Under the pieces are notes generated by a model. The model saw only the letters and a list, made by a program, of their open reading frames with translations. It did not search any database and was not told the DNA's origin. A DNA stretch of 64,000 nucleotides from Lachnospiraceae bacterium (GTDB taxonomy: Bacteria; Bacillota; Clostridia; Lachnospirales; Lachnospiraceae). The position numbers and the translations under genes are program-made. Location of the stretch: NCBI GenBank assembly GCA_949383255.1, contig CASJPF010000009.1, positions 1 through 64,000 on the forward strand, read 5' to 3'. Below are positions 34,635 to 42,982 of this stretch, in pieces (the stretch's first letter is position 1; every line of letters starts with the position of its first letter).

Positions 34635-35428
34635 TGGATGATAAAAGAACAGGAGTTCCGCTTTTTGTATGTGAGGAGTATGTTCCAAAAACAAAGGACT
34701 ATGTGGTGTTGATCCCTGTTATCAATGAGGGAGAACGCATCTTAAAAGAGCTTTATCGCGCATATAAGCATCATATTGCAGACTATGCAGACCTTGTAAT
34801 CTGCGATGGGGGATCAACAGATGGCAGCATGGAAAAACGAAAGTTAAAAAAGCTTCAGGTAAATACATTGCTCGTCAAAAACGATATTGGAAAGCAGGGA
34901 GCACAGCTACGCATGGGAATTTACTGGGCGCTTGAGAGAGGTTATAAAGGTGTAATTACAATTGATGGGAATAATAAAGACAGCATTGAGGATATTCCAC
35001 GATTTATTCAAAAGCTTGAGGAGGGATATGACTTTGTGCAAGGGTCTCGGTTTATTAGCGGAGGAAGAGCCATCAATACCCCTCTAATTAGAAATATTGC
35101 AGTGCGTTTAATTCATGCGCCAATTATTTCTCTGACTGCTGGGCAGCATTTTACAGACACAACAAATGCTTATCGAGCATACTCTGCGCGGTATTTGCAA
35201 GATGAGCGTGTGGCGCCGTTGCGGGAAGTATTTATGAGTTACGAACTTCTCGCATATTTGTCTGTCAGAGCGACACAGCTTGGTTACAGAGCATGTGAGA
35301 TTCCTGTGACACGCGCTTATCCCAAAAAGGGAAAAACACCTACAAAGATTCATTTCTGGAAAGGAAATACGGAGCTTTTAAAGATTTTGTTTCAAAACTT
35401 ACGAGGAGAATATAATCCAAAATCCTGA
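34631..35428 (+). CDS. GT2 glycosyltransferase, dolichyl-phosphate-mannose-synthase-like, no membrane anchor
   Basis: 265 aa. VVLIPVINEGERI at about 24, ICDGGSTDGSM at about 56, KNDIGKQGAQLRMG at about 80, TIDGNNKDS at about 112 (DXD replaced by DGN). No C-terminal helices, unlike the GtrB-like enzymes. Two adjacent ATGs (34631 and 34634) are possible. Last gene of the string that begins near 19977; the next gene has its own promoter. Confidence 0.8.
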   Translation: MMDDKRTGVPLFVCEEYVPKTKDYVVLIPVINEGERILKELYRAYKHHIADYADLVICDGGSTDGSMEKRKLKKLQVNTLLVKNDIGKQGAQLRMGIYWALERGYKGVITIDGNNKDSIEDIPRFIQKLEEGYDFVQGSRFISGGRAINTPLIRNIAVRLIHAPIISLTAGQHFTDTTNAYRAYSARYLQDERVAPLREVFMSYELLAYLSVRATQLGYRACEIPVTRAYPKKGKTPTKIHFWKGNTELLKILFQNLRGEYNPKS

Positions 35429-35446
35429 CAAAAATAGGAGTACAGC

Positions 35447-35476
35447 TTTACAGCATCTTATGGAACATGGTATAAT
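35447..35476 (+). promoter_or_regulatory. Candidate sigma-A promoter for the initiating transferase operon
   Basis: TTTACA at 35447-35452, 18-base spacer, perfect TATAAT at 35471-35476, 38 bases before the next start codon. Confidence 0.6.
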
Positions 35477-35514
35477 AAATGGATTGCAGATTGTTTTGAG
35501 ATAGAGGGAGCAAA

Positions 35515-36939
35515 ATGGAGAACATTAGAAGAAAAAACAAAATGATAGAGACATACAGTATCCTTTTGATAGATATTTTAAGTGTTGTCATTTCTTATGC
35601 ACTGTCTCTATTTATTCGTTTTCGCCTGATTCACTATGAAAATTATCCTAGGCAGTTCCATTTGATGGTGGGGACATATATTGTGGTTTTGTGCCTGCTC
35701 TACAATATGTTTCTCGATGCGAACAGAAATTTTTTTACTAGAGGCTATTATCAGGAGTTTTACTACACTGTGCGATATACACTGATTCTGGTGGTGGGAC
35801 TGGTGGTAGTGCTTTATTTTACACAGCAGTCCTATGCGTTTTCTCGGTCTGTATATGGGATTTTTGCCATTTTAAATACGCTGTTCACATATGCTGCGCA
35901 CATGGTTTTTAAAAAAATTTTGTGGAAGTATTATAGAAAGAGCACCAGCGCAGAAAAGATGCTTGTTATCACAAGGGATTTGATGGCGGAGGAAGTAATC
36001 GGCAATCTAATAAAAGGAAAAGAATGGTATTATGATATTACGGCGGCGGTCGTATATGATGTGAATCGAATGGGGAAGTCAATCAAAGCAGTTCCTATTG
36101 TTGCGGCAAAGGAGAATCTGTACGAAACAGTTGTACAGATGGCGGTAGATGAAGTGTTTATCTGTCTTCCAGAAGTGCCAGTGACTGAAATTCGCGATAT
36201 GGTGCAGCGGTTTGAGGAGATGGGGTTGACTTGCCATTACAATGTAGATTTGTTTCGCCGCGCCAATCCTAATACTTATGTGCAGCAGATGGCAGGTTAC
36301 AGTGTCATATCATTTGCATTAAAGACAATGGATTCCAGAAGGATGTTAATTAAGCGTCTAATTGATATTTTGGGAGCGCTTGTGGGACTTTTTCTCACAG
36401 CGTTTATAACGCCGTTTGTGGCGCTTGCAGTAAAGATGGACTCGCCAGGTCCTGTATTTTTTTCGCAGACGCGCATTGGGAAAAATGGACGGCGTTTTAA
36501 AATATGGAAATTTCGCTCAATGTATATTGACGCAGAGGAACGAAAGAAAGAATTGCAGGCGCAAAACGAGATGAATGGTCTAATGTTTAAAATGGAAGAT
36601 GACCCACGTGTCACAAAGGTGGGGCGTTTTTTGCGCAGGACAAGCATAGATGAGACGCCGCAATTTCTCAATATTTTGGTGGGGAATATGAGTTTGGTTG
36701 GCACGCGGCCACCAACAGAAGATGAATTTGAACAATACAGTGGTTATTATAGGAGGCGTATGAGCATTACGCCCGGGTTGACGGGACTGTGGCAGGTTAG
36801 TGGGAGAAGTGATATTCAGGATTTTGAAGAGATTGTAAAGATGGATCTTGAATATATTGACAACTGGTCACTGGGGCTGGATATTAAGATTTTGTTTATG
36901 ACAGTGTTTACTGTTCTGGGAAGAAAGGGTTCAAAGTAG
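35515..36939 (+). CDS. Initiating polyprenyl-phosphate hexose-1-phosphate transferase (WbaP/CpsE-like)
   Basis: 474 aa. Four or five N-terminal helices, a central CoA-binding-like Rossmann region (about 150-250), one long hydrophobic helix (about 281-303) and the bacterial sugar transferase domain: KIWKFRSMYIDAEERK at about 326, DPRVTKVGRFLRRTSIDETPQFLNIL at about 363, LVGTRPPTEDEF at about 397, and ITPGLTGLWQVSGRSD at about 423. It loads the first sugar phosphate onto undecaprenyl phosphate. The sugar (glucose, galactose or N-acetyl-hexosamine type) cannot be read. Paired with the GT26 gene 8 bases later, which would add the second sugar. Confidence 0.92.
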   Translation: MENIRRKNKMIETYSILLIDILSVVISYALSLFIRFRLIHYENYPRQFHLMVGTYIVVLCLLYNMFLDANRNFFTRGYYQEFYYTVRYTLILVVGLVVVLYFTQQSYAFSRSVYGIFAILNTLFTYAAHMVFKKILWKYYRKSTSAEKMLVITRDLMAEEVIGNLIKGKEWYYDITAAVVYDVNRMGKSIKAVPIVAAKENLYETVVQMAVDEVFICLPEVPVTEIRDMVQRFEEMGLTCHYNVDLFRRANPNTYVQQMAGYSVISFALKTMDSRRMLIKRLIDILGALVGLFLTAFITPFVALAVKMDSPGPVFFSQTRIGKNGRRFKIWKFRSMYIDAEERKKELQAQNEMNGLMFKMEDDPRVTKVGRFLRRTSIDETPQFLNILVGNMSLVGTRPPTEDEFEQYSGYYRRRMSITPGLTGLWQVSGRSDIQDFEEIVKMDLEYIDNWSLGLDIKILFMTVFTVLGRKGSK

Positions 36940-36947
36940 AGAAGAAA

Positions 36948-37697
36948 ATGACAAAGTTGCGGTATTGTGAGATATTAGGGACAAGAATTAATGTGACAAA
37001 TATGCAGGACACACTTTCTTATATTGACAAGCATTTGAATGCATTGCGGGGGAAGTATATCTGTGTTTCCAATGTGCATACAACGGTGATGTCATACGAA
37101 AATAAAAAATATCGTACAATACAGAACAGTGCAGCGATGGCGTTGCCTGACGGAGCGCCGCTTTCCCGTTATAGCAGACGAATGGGATTTCGAGATGCAA
37201 AACGCGTTACGGGACCAGATTTAATGGTAGAATTGTTTCGGATTTCTCGCAAGAAGGGGTACAGACATTTTTTTTATGGCGCGACGCAGCAGACGCTTGA
37301 CGCAATGAAAAGTGCGCTTGAGAGAGACTATCCGGGAATTGCGATTGCCGGAATGTACGCGCCGCCGTTTCGACCGCTTACAGAGAAGGAAGATGCTGAA
37401 ATCATACAAAGAATCAATGATGCGGCGCCTGATTTTGTGTGGATTGGATTGGGTGCTCCCAAGCAGGAAGAGTGGATGTATGCGCATAGAGGAAAGCTTT
37501 GCGCAGTATCGCTTGGCGTGGGGGCAGGCTTTGATTATCTGGCAGGAAATATTAAGCGTGCCCCGCGCATAATGCAGAAGCTTTGCTTAGAATGGCTCTA
37601 CAGGCTATTGCAAGACCCAAAACGGCTGTGGAAGCGGTATGTGACCACCAATGCGCGATTTATCTGGTATTTATTTCAGATGCAACGGCATTCTTGA
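36948..37697 (+). CDS. WecG/TagA/CpsF family GT26 glycosyltransferase
   Basis: 249 aa. Family members add the second residue (for example ManNAc) to lipid-linked GlcNAc in teichoic acid and ECA synthesis. VSNVHTTVMSYEN at about 40, ALPDGAPLSRYSRRMG at about 63 (catalytic Asp), GPDLMVELF, and IGLGAPKQEEWM at about 163 are conserved. A short C-terminal basic segment mediates membrane contact in TagA (known for the family). The ribosome binding site is weak. Confidence 0.9.
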   Translation: MTKLRYCEILGTRINVTNMQDTLSYIDKHLNALRGKYICVSNVHTTVMSYENKKYRTIQNSAAMALPDGAPLSRYSRRMGFRDAKRVTGPDLMVELFRISRKKGYRHFFYGATQQTLDAMKSALERDYPGIAIAGMYAPPFRPLTEKEDAEIIQRINDAAPDFVWIGLGAPKQEEWMYAHRGKLCAVSLGVGAGFDYLAGNIKRAPRIMQKLCLEWLYRLLQDPKRLWKRYVTTNARFIWYLFQMQRHS

Positions 37698-37722
37698 ATC
37701 AGAGAAAGGGCAGCAAAAAAAG

Positions 37723-38634
37723 ATGACAGATAAGATTTGGTTTCATGCAGATGATTATGGAGTGACAATCGAACAATCCAAGCGCATTTTGGACTGCTGG
37801 CAGAATGGCGCATTAAACAGTGTCAGTGTGTTGCCCAATACCCCTGTTTTAAAAGAATCGCTTAAACTCTTGGATCGGGCTGACCCGAAAGGAACAAAGA
37901 TTCGGCGTGTTCTCCATTTGAATTTTGTGGAGGGAAAACCGCTTGCAGGGACGAAAAATGTGCCAGATTTGGTGGATAAGACTGGTTATTTTGACAAAAG
38001 TTTTCTACAATTTTTTCGGTGGAATTATTTGAAAAAAGGCGCAAAGAGAGAGGCGCTTACCAGGCAGATTCAATTGGAGATTGCAGCGCAGGTGCGCGCT
38101 GTGACAAAAAAGAATGATTTTAGGATAACAGCGATTGACTCTCACCAACATTATCATATGATACCGATTGTGTTTGACAGTCTGATAAAAGTGTTGTCAA
38201 GGAAAGAGTTTGAACAGCTTAAAATTGATTATATCCGAATCCCTGTCGATCCAGTCATGCCAATATTACACAGTGTGCGTATGTGCAGTGGTGTGCCGCC
38301 AATTAACTGGGTGAAATGGTGTATTCTAAAGATATACGCGAGACGAACTAGAAAAATACTGTGTGGCAAAAGGATAAAAGTGCCGGTTTTTTTTGGTATT
38401 TTCTATACTTGTGAGATGAAAAAGGAGGTTGTGGAGGCATTGCTTCCGGCATACAAGGCTTATGCGGACAAAAAGGAACAGGAGTTGGAATTGATGTTTC
38501 ACCCTGGAAACCTTACAGATTACGGTGAGCTATTGGATAAGAGGAGCAGAGAACTTGCAGCGTTTTATCTGTCTGACAACAGACAGCATGAGGCGAAATG
38601 TTTAAAGAGGATGAAGGAGATTATGAAAAAATGA
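37723..38634 (+). CDS. ChbG/YdjC-like carbohydrate deacetylase
   Basis: 303 aa from ATG 37723, which gives the usual short N-terminus before the metal site; an in-frame ATG at 37651 would add residues overlapping the GT26 gene. WFHADDYGVT at about 5 (Asp pair), LHLNFVEGKPL at about 65 (His), and SHQHYHMIP at about 139 (HxH) form the metal centre of YdjC deacetylases. It would remove N-acetyl groups from an amino sugar, perhaps making the polymer zwitterionic (inference). Ends in an ATGA overlap with the next gene. Confidence 0.8.
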   Translation: MTDKIWFHADDYGVTIEQSKRILDCWQNGALNSVSVLPNTPVLKESLKLLDRADPKGTKIRRVLHLNFVEGKPLAGTKNVPDLVDKTGYFDKSFLQFFRWNYLKKGAKREALTRQIQLEIAAQVRAVTKKNDFRITAIDSHQHYHMIPIVFDSLIKVLSRKEFEQLKIDYIRIPVDPVMPILHSVRMCSGVPPINWVKWCILKIYARRTRKILCGKRIKVPVFFGIFYTCEMKKEVVEALLPAYKAYADKKEQELELMFHPGNLTDYGELLDKRSRELAAFYLSDNRQHEAKCLKRMKEIMKK

Positions 38635-39782
38635 CAAAGAAAAATAGAAATACGCGACGAACGGCAATTTTGATGGCTGTAGTGACTTCCATGTCACTTG
38701 TGGGCTGTAAGGGGGCGTCAGATAATACAATTGTGATTCAGGAAGAAGAAACATCGCCAGGATGTGTTCCAGGTTGTATCTGTTATGAAACCACTCTTGC
38801 AGAGACAGGGACATTGCCAGCATCAACTGTCGCGGAGACAGGACAGGAACAGACTGAAACGGAACAAGAAACTTCTATTGTGCAGACTTCGGAATCAGAA
38901 TCTGAAACAACAGAATCTTCCGCAACGGAGCTGTCGTCGGAGGAAGGTCCAAAAGAAGTCAGTCAACTTTCAGAGGGAGAGATTGCAGCAAGAAAAGAGC
39001 AGCAGGCAAATTTTGTGGAGGCGAGAGAGGCTTTATATAGTCTTCCAAATTCTAGGGAAAAGACAGAGAAAATTAATCAGATGGACAGGCAGATTTTAGC
39101 CAACAATGCCTATGATTTTAGTGGTCGCAACGTGGTATTTATCGGCGATAGTATTACAGAGGGAATTGAGGGCGCAGTGGATGATGAGGGGAATTTTATC
39201 AGCTATGTCAATTATGCAGATTCCTATTTGCATTTTCAGAGAGCACTCAATCACGGTGGCGGCGGTAGAATGTTTACCCCTTATGCGGATGATGCGTTGT
39301 CTCTGGCAATGAATTTTGGCAATATCACAAATAATGAATCGGATATTATTGTTGTGTTTGCGGGAGTGAACGATTATTTAAGCACGCCTGAAAACAAGCG
39401 CTACGGCGATATTAATGACACAGTCAGCACTGCGGGGTACTGCGGTTCTGTGCGGTATTTTATGAAACAGCTCAAAGAGTACTATGGAGATAAAGACGTA
39501 TTTTTTGTGACAATGTACAATATTTCAAAGACAGTCACTTGTACTTACTCTGACGCGGCGGAGCCATTGACGCTAAATGATTATCTTGATGTACAGCGAA
39601 AGCTTGCAAGTGAGTTTGGATTTCATATAATTGAATTGTATAACATTGGATTTATGGACTGTTCCGACCCGGGAACATCTGATTATTATTTAGCCGATGG
39701 TCTTCACCCAAAGGATAATGGGAATATTGTTTTGGGAGAGCATATCGCAGCGGAGCTTTCTCTTTATTTTGGGCAAAAATAG
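38631..39782 (+). CDS. SGNH/GDSL hydrolase lipoprotein
   Basis: 383 aa from ATG 38631; ATG 38598 lies inside the upstream gene. Lipoprotein signal with lipobox LVGC (Cys at about 27). A low-complexity Thr/Glu/Ser spacer (about 45-110) precedes the esterase domain: FIGDSITEG at about 170 (nucleophile Ser), GGGGR (oxyanion Gly), VVFAGVND at about 243 (Asn), and DGLHPKDNG at about 356 (Asp/His). A surface O-acetyl or other ester hydrolase of the glycan, opposing acyltransferases such as 26581 (inference). Confidence 0.85.
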   Translation: MTKKNRNTRRTAILMAVVTSMSLVGCKGASDNTIVIQEEETSPGCVPGCICYETTLAETGTLPASTVAETGQEQTETEQETSIVQTSESESETTESSATELSSEEGPKEVSQLSEGEIAARKEQQANFVEAREALYSLPNSREKTEKINQMDRQILANNAYDFSGRNVVFIGDSITEGIEGAVDDEGNFISYVNYADSYLHFQRALNHGGGGRMFTPYADDALSLAMNFGNITNNESDIIVVFAGVNDYLSTPENKRYGDINDTVSTAGYCGSVRYFMKQLKEYYGDKDVFFVTMYNISKTVTCTYSDAAEPLTLNDYLDVQRKLASEFGFHIIELYNIGFMDCSDPGTSDYYLADGLHPKDNGNIVLGEHIAAELSLYFGQK

Positions 39783-39875
39783 CGAGATAGACAGCGGATG
39801 CATACGAAAGTATAAAAACGGGAACGATACAACTGTAGAAATATTAAGGAACTACAAAGAATCAGGAGAATACAT

Positions 39876-40922
39876 TTGGTGGAAATTGTTCGATGGGGAA
39901 TATTGCTGGCTCTTGTTCTGCCAGTGCCGTTTTTTCTGGGATTAATACCTGTAATGCATATGAATCGCTTGCAAAAGACACCCGCAATGACTTATGTCTG
40001 CGGGTGGTTTGTGAGCTTTTTTCTGTTTGAGCTGACTGCGGTTCCATTTATCTTGTTAGAGCAGAGTTTTACTGTGCTGGTAATTGTATATACTGGAATT
40101 GTTGCGGTTGTGATGGTGTTTTCTTTATGGAAAGGACATAGACTTTGGAAAGTTTATTTTGAGCAGATTCGTCAAATTCGAGAAATGCCTAAATATGTAA
40201 AATTAGGGTGGATTGTTTTTTTTCTGATTGTGCTGTTTCAGATTGGATATGCAGTACTGTACGAGTATTATGATGGAGATGATGCATATTATATTGCGAC
40301 AGCGGTGCTTACAGATGCATTTGACACAATGTATCTGCGGGACACCTATACTGGTTATATCTATCCGCTTGACACAAGACATGCTTTTTCGCCAACGCCT
40401 ATTTATCAGGCGTGGTTGTCGAGACTGAGCGGCATTGCACCTGCGGCGGTTGCGCACAGTGTCTTGGCACCTGTATGGCTTGTTTTTTTGTACTGTATTT
40501 ATGGACAGATTGGCAGCAGACTTTTGTGGAACAAAAAAAATTACAAACCACTTTTTATGATATTGCTTGCAGTATGGTTCCTGTACGGAAATATTTCGCT
40601 GTATACCACCGAAACGTTTGCGATGACTAGAACATGGCAAGGAAAAGGATTGATGGCGGGTATGGTTATTCCCGCACTGTTTTTGTGTTTGCTTTATTTA
40701 GCGCAGGAAACAACCAGTCAGGGAATGTGGATGTTTTTTATCTGTGTGTGTGTGTCAGGAGTTTTTGCCACAAGCACCTCTTTTATGATTGTGCCAACAA
40801 TTACTGGATTGGCGGCAGTTTTAATTGGTATCCGAAAGAAGTGTTTTAAATTTGCAGTGGAACTTTTTTTGTGTTGCGCGCCCTGTCTGCTGTTGGCAGT
40901 ATGTTACTTTATTATAAAATAG
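39876..40922 (+). CDS. Polytopic membrane protein, DUF6077-like, N-terminal part (GT-C-like)
   Basis: 348 aa, about nine helices, starting at TTG 39876 (AGGAG about 9 bases upstream; GTG 39879 possible). The first large loop has YEYYDGDDAYYIATAVLTDAFDTMYLRDTYTG, an acidic motif like that of GT-C enzymes and of DUF6077 proteins in glycan loci. It ends abruptly after a hydrophobic helix. The next gene resembles the missing C-terminal half, so this may be a split or broken gene; both halves keep their own starts. Function uncertain. Confidence 0.6.
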   Translation: MVEIVRWGILLALVLPVPFFLGLIPVMHMNRLQKTPAMTYVCGWFVSFFLFELTAVPFILLEQSFTVLVIVYTGIVAVVMVFSLWKGHRLWKVYFEQIRQIREMPKYVKLGWIVFFLIVLFQIGYAVLYEYYDGDDAYYIATAVLTDAFDTMYLRDTYTGYIYPLDTRHAFSPTPIYQAWLSRLSGIAPAAVAHSVLAPVWLVFLYCIYGQIGSRLLWNKKNYKPLFMILLAVWFLYGNISLYTTETFAMTRTWQGKGLMAGMVIPALFLCLLYLAQETTSQGMWMFFICVCVSGVFATSTSFMIVPTITGLAAVLIGIRKKCFKFAVELFLCCAPCLLLAVCYFIIK

Positions 40923-40977
40923 GGGTTGCTGTTTACAAAATCGTAACAAGCAGGGATTGTCAAACGGGAGATAGAAG

Positions 40978-41811
40978 ATGTTGGAAAAGTTGATTGAAGT
41001 GATGAAAGCACTTTTTGAAGATGTGCTTTTGTATAATAATGATAGTTTTCTAATACCGCTCTTTCTAATTGCCCTATTGTTCCTGTGGGTGACAGAGAAG
41101 GACAAAAAAGTGCGCGTTGTCTTGCTGTACCTCGTGGCAGCGCTCGGCGTGGTCTTTCTGTGCCCACTCTATGCATGGATTGGAATGAAGATTGATGCGG
41201 ATATTTATTATCGTGTTTTGTGGTCGTTGCCAATGGGGATTTTGGTTTGCTACAGTGTAATAAAACTGATGACGCGCTTTCGCACGGTTTTTGCAAAGGC
41301 ATTGATTTTTATAATGGCGGTGTTGGTGATTATGCTCAATGGGGATTTGGTGTACACAAAGTCAATGCATGTTAAGGCGGGAAATGCGTACCATATTCCG
41401 CAGATTGTAATTGATGTGGCAGATGCACTTAAGCTGGAAAATTATCGCCCAATTGCGGTGCTTCCGGCAGAGTTACTGCCCTTTTTGCGACAGTATACAG
41501 CGGATATTTTTACGCCTTATGGCAGAAATATTTTAGAGCCGGCATGGACTTTTCAAAATGAATTGTATGACGCAATGGAAGGGGACCGCAATGCATATGA
41601 TGTGGCAGAAGTAGCCAGATGTGCGCGCAATCATCAGTGCGCGTTTGTCGTGCTGTCATCTGGAAAACAAATGCATGGCAGTATGGAGGAAGAGGGATAT
41701 TTTCTGTTTCGATTTGTACAGGGATATTTTATTTATATGGATTATAATTATTATTGGGTATTTAAGGAGCAGGGACTTTTGGATGCAGATGTAATTGAAG
41801 CAGGGGGATAA
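40978..41811 (+). CDS. Membrane protein, possible C-terminal half of a DUF6077-like protein
   Basis: 277 aa. Four helices (about 25-42, 48-65, 75-95, 100-118), with DADIYYRVLWSLPMG at about 75 resembling the YWRxFWLLP motif of long GT-C-like glycan proteins, then a soluble domain of about 150 residues. GGGAG lies 8 bases upstream. It is in a different frame from the preceding gene (55-base gap with stops in both frames), so if the two were once one gene more than a single-base change separates them. Confidence 0.6.
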   Translation: MLEKLIEVMKALFEDVLLYNNDSFLIPLFLIALLFLWVTEKDKKVRVVLLYLVAALGVVFLCPLYAWIGMKIDADIYYRVLWSLPMGILVCYSVIKLMTRFRTVFAKALIFIMAVLVIMLNGDLVYTKSMHVKAGNAYHIPQIVIDVADALKLENYRPIAVLPAELLPFLRQYTADIFTPYGRNILEPAWTFQNELYDAMEGDRNAYDVAEVARCARNHQCAFVVLSSGKQMHGSMEEEGYFLFRFVQGYFIYMDYNYYWVFKEQGLLDADVIEAGG

Positions 41812-41816
41812 ACAGA

Positions 41817-42176
41817 ATGCAGTCATTAAAAAATATCATACTATTGCAGGCGGTGATTGTAATTTATACAATTTCGAGTGTGATGTCCAAAGAGGCTTCT
41901 AGGAGCGAGGGAAATCCAACGCGGTTTTTGTTTTTCTTTGGAATGGAGTTTGTTATTTTGGCAGTCTATGCGGTGCTTTGGCAGCAGATGATCAAGCGGT
42001 TTGAGCTGTCTGTTGCCTATGCAAATCGTTCTATGGCAGTTGTGTGGTCAATGGTGTGGGCAGTTATTTTTTTTCACAATACAATAACATTGCAAAATAT
42101 TGCAGGTGTGTTGTTGGTAGTGATTGGAACCATTCTTGTAAATTCTGAAAATGCAAAGGAGAAGATAGATGATTAG
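41817..42176 (+). CDS. SMR/EamA-like small membrane protein, flippase subunit 1
   Basis: 119 aa, four helices: QAVIVIYTISSVMSKEASR, FLFFFGMEFVILAVYAVLW, AYANRSMAVVWSMVWAVIFFH and NIAGVLLVVIGTILVNS. Size and topology match small multidrug resistance/ArnE-type proteins. Good AGGGGG site. The stop overlaps the next gene by 8 bases, and the second gene has the same fold: a heteromeric pair that may flip polyprenyl-phosphate sugars (as ArnE/ArnF, inference). Confidence 0.75.
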   Translation: MQSLKNIILLQAVIVIYTISSVMSKEASRSEGNPTRFLFFFGMEFVILAVYAVLWQQMIKRFELSVAYANRSMAVVWSMVWAVIFFHNTITLQNIAGVLLVVIGTILVNSENAKEKIDD

Positions 42177-42507
42177 TAGATTTGCGATTGCTATGTTTCT
42201 GTCAGTGGCAATTGCTTCTGTCTCGCAGGTTCTTTTAAAAATAAGCGCTGAAAAGCATTATAAAACATGGGTGAGAGAGTATCTGAATCCATATGTGGCT
42301 GGTGGTTATGGTTTGCTTTTGGTTTCTATGCTCCTGACAGTGTATGCATATCGTGGCATGGATTATAAAAATGGACCAATTATTGAATCACTAGGCAATG
42401 TGTTTGTGTTGGTGCTGGGATATTTTGTGTTTGGCGAGAAGATTAGCATCAGAAAATTTACAGGAATTGCGTGTATTATGGCAGGGATTATTACGTTTAA
42501 TCTATAG
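42169..42507 (+). CDS. SMR/EamA-like small membrane protein, flippase subunit 2
   Basis: 112 aa, four helices; AIASVSQVLLKISAEKHY near the N-terminus and GPIIESLGNVFVLVLGYFVFGEKISIRKFTGIACIMAGI at the C-terminus match the second half of an EamA/SMR protein (the FGEKIS helix break is typical). AAGGAG upstream. It forms a pair with the previous gene. Likely partners are the GtrB-like synthases and the GT-C-like proteins at 39876 and 40978. Confidence 0.78.
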   Translation: MISRFAIAMFLSVAIASVSQVLLKISAEKHYKTWVREYLNPYVAGGYGLLLVSMLLTVYAYRGMDYKNGPIIESLGNVFVLVLGYFVFGEKISIRKFTGIACIMAGIITFNL

Positions 42508-42523
42508 GATATTTGTTGTAATG

Positions 42524-42854
42524 TAATGTTATTGTTCATGGGGATGCAAGAGTAGTGAAAAGTGTGCGCCAAATGGATGCCCTTTATCTATTTGTGTGCA
42601 AAAAGGTTGTTGTTTACGCCAGCAATGCTTAAAATTCTGCGAAAAACTGATATAAGGAGAAACATCTTAAAAATGTTTTTTTATGGACCTTTCAAGCCTT
42701 TTCACAGGAAGTTTTAGCTAAAATTTTGGTTATACCCCTTCGATTTTGAGGGAGTGTAACCAAAAAATGCATAAAAAATATAAAAGGTGCTAATAAACTC
42801 AGTGTTTATCAGGGCTGCTTAACGAACTCGCATTGGGCGTGAACAATAACATTA
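42524..42854. repeat. Intergenic element bounded by 15-bp perfect inverted repeats
   Basis: No gene in 42508-42982. TAATGTTATTGTTCA (42524-42538) is exactly complementary to 42840-42854. Inside lies a hairpin GGTTA...TAACC around CCCT/AGGG (about 42729-42762) and an A/T-rich hairpin with a T run (about 42660-42682) that could terminate the preceding operon. About 330 bases with no coding capacity; a miniature mobile element is plausible, but I see no clear target duplication. Confidence 0.5.
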
Positions 42855-42901
42855 ATAATAACGCTGTAATAAATTTACATTTCAATTTCCATAAAAAGAT
42901 A

Positions 42902-42930
42902 TTGAGCAAAGTTCTATGTTTTGTTATAAT
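42902..42930 (+). promoter_or_regulatory. Candidate sigma-A promoter for the large GH25 gene
   Basis: TTGAGC at 42902-42907, 17-base spacer, perfect TATAAT at 42925-42930; start codon 52 bases later with AAGGAG at 42972-42977. Confidence 0.65.
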
Positions 42931-42982
42931 TATTACGCAAATGTTACAGAATAATGGAAGGCTGATGATTTAAGGAGTTGTT

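Noticed and set aside
42508-42982. CRISPR array or tRNA in the intergenic region
   Set aside because: No regularly spaced repeats and no cloverleaf.
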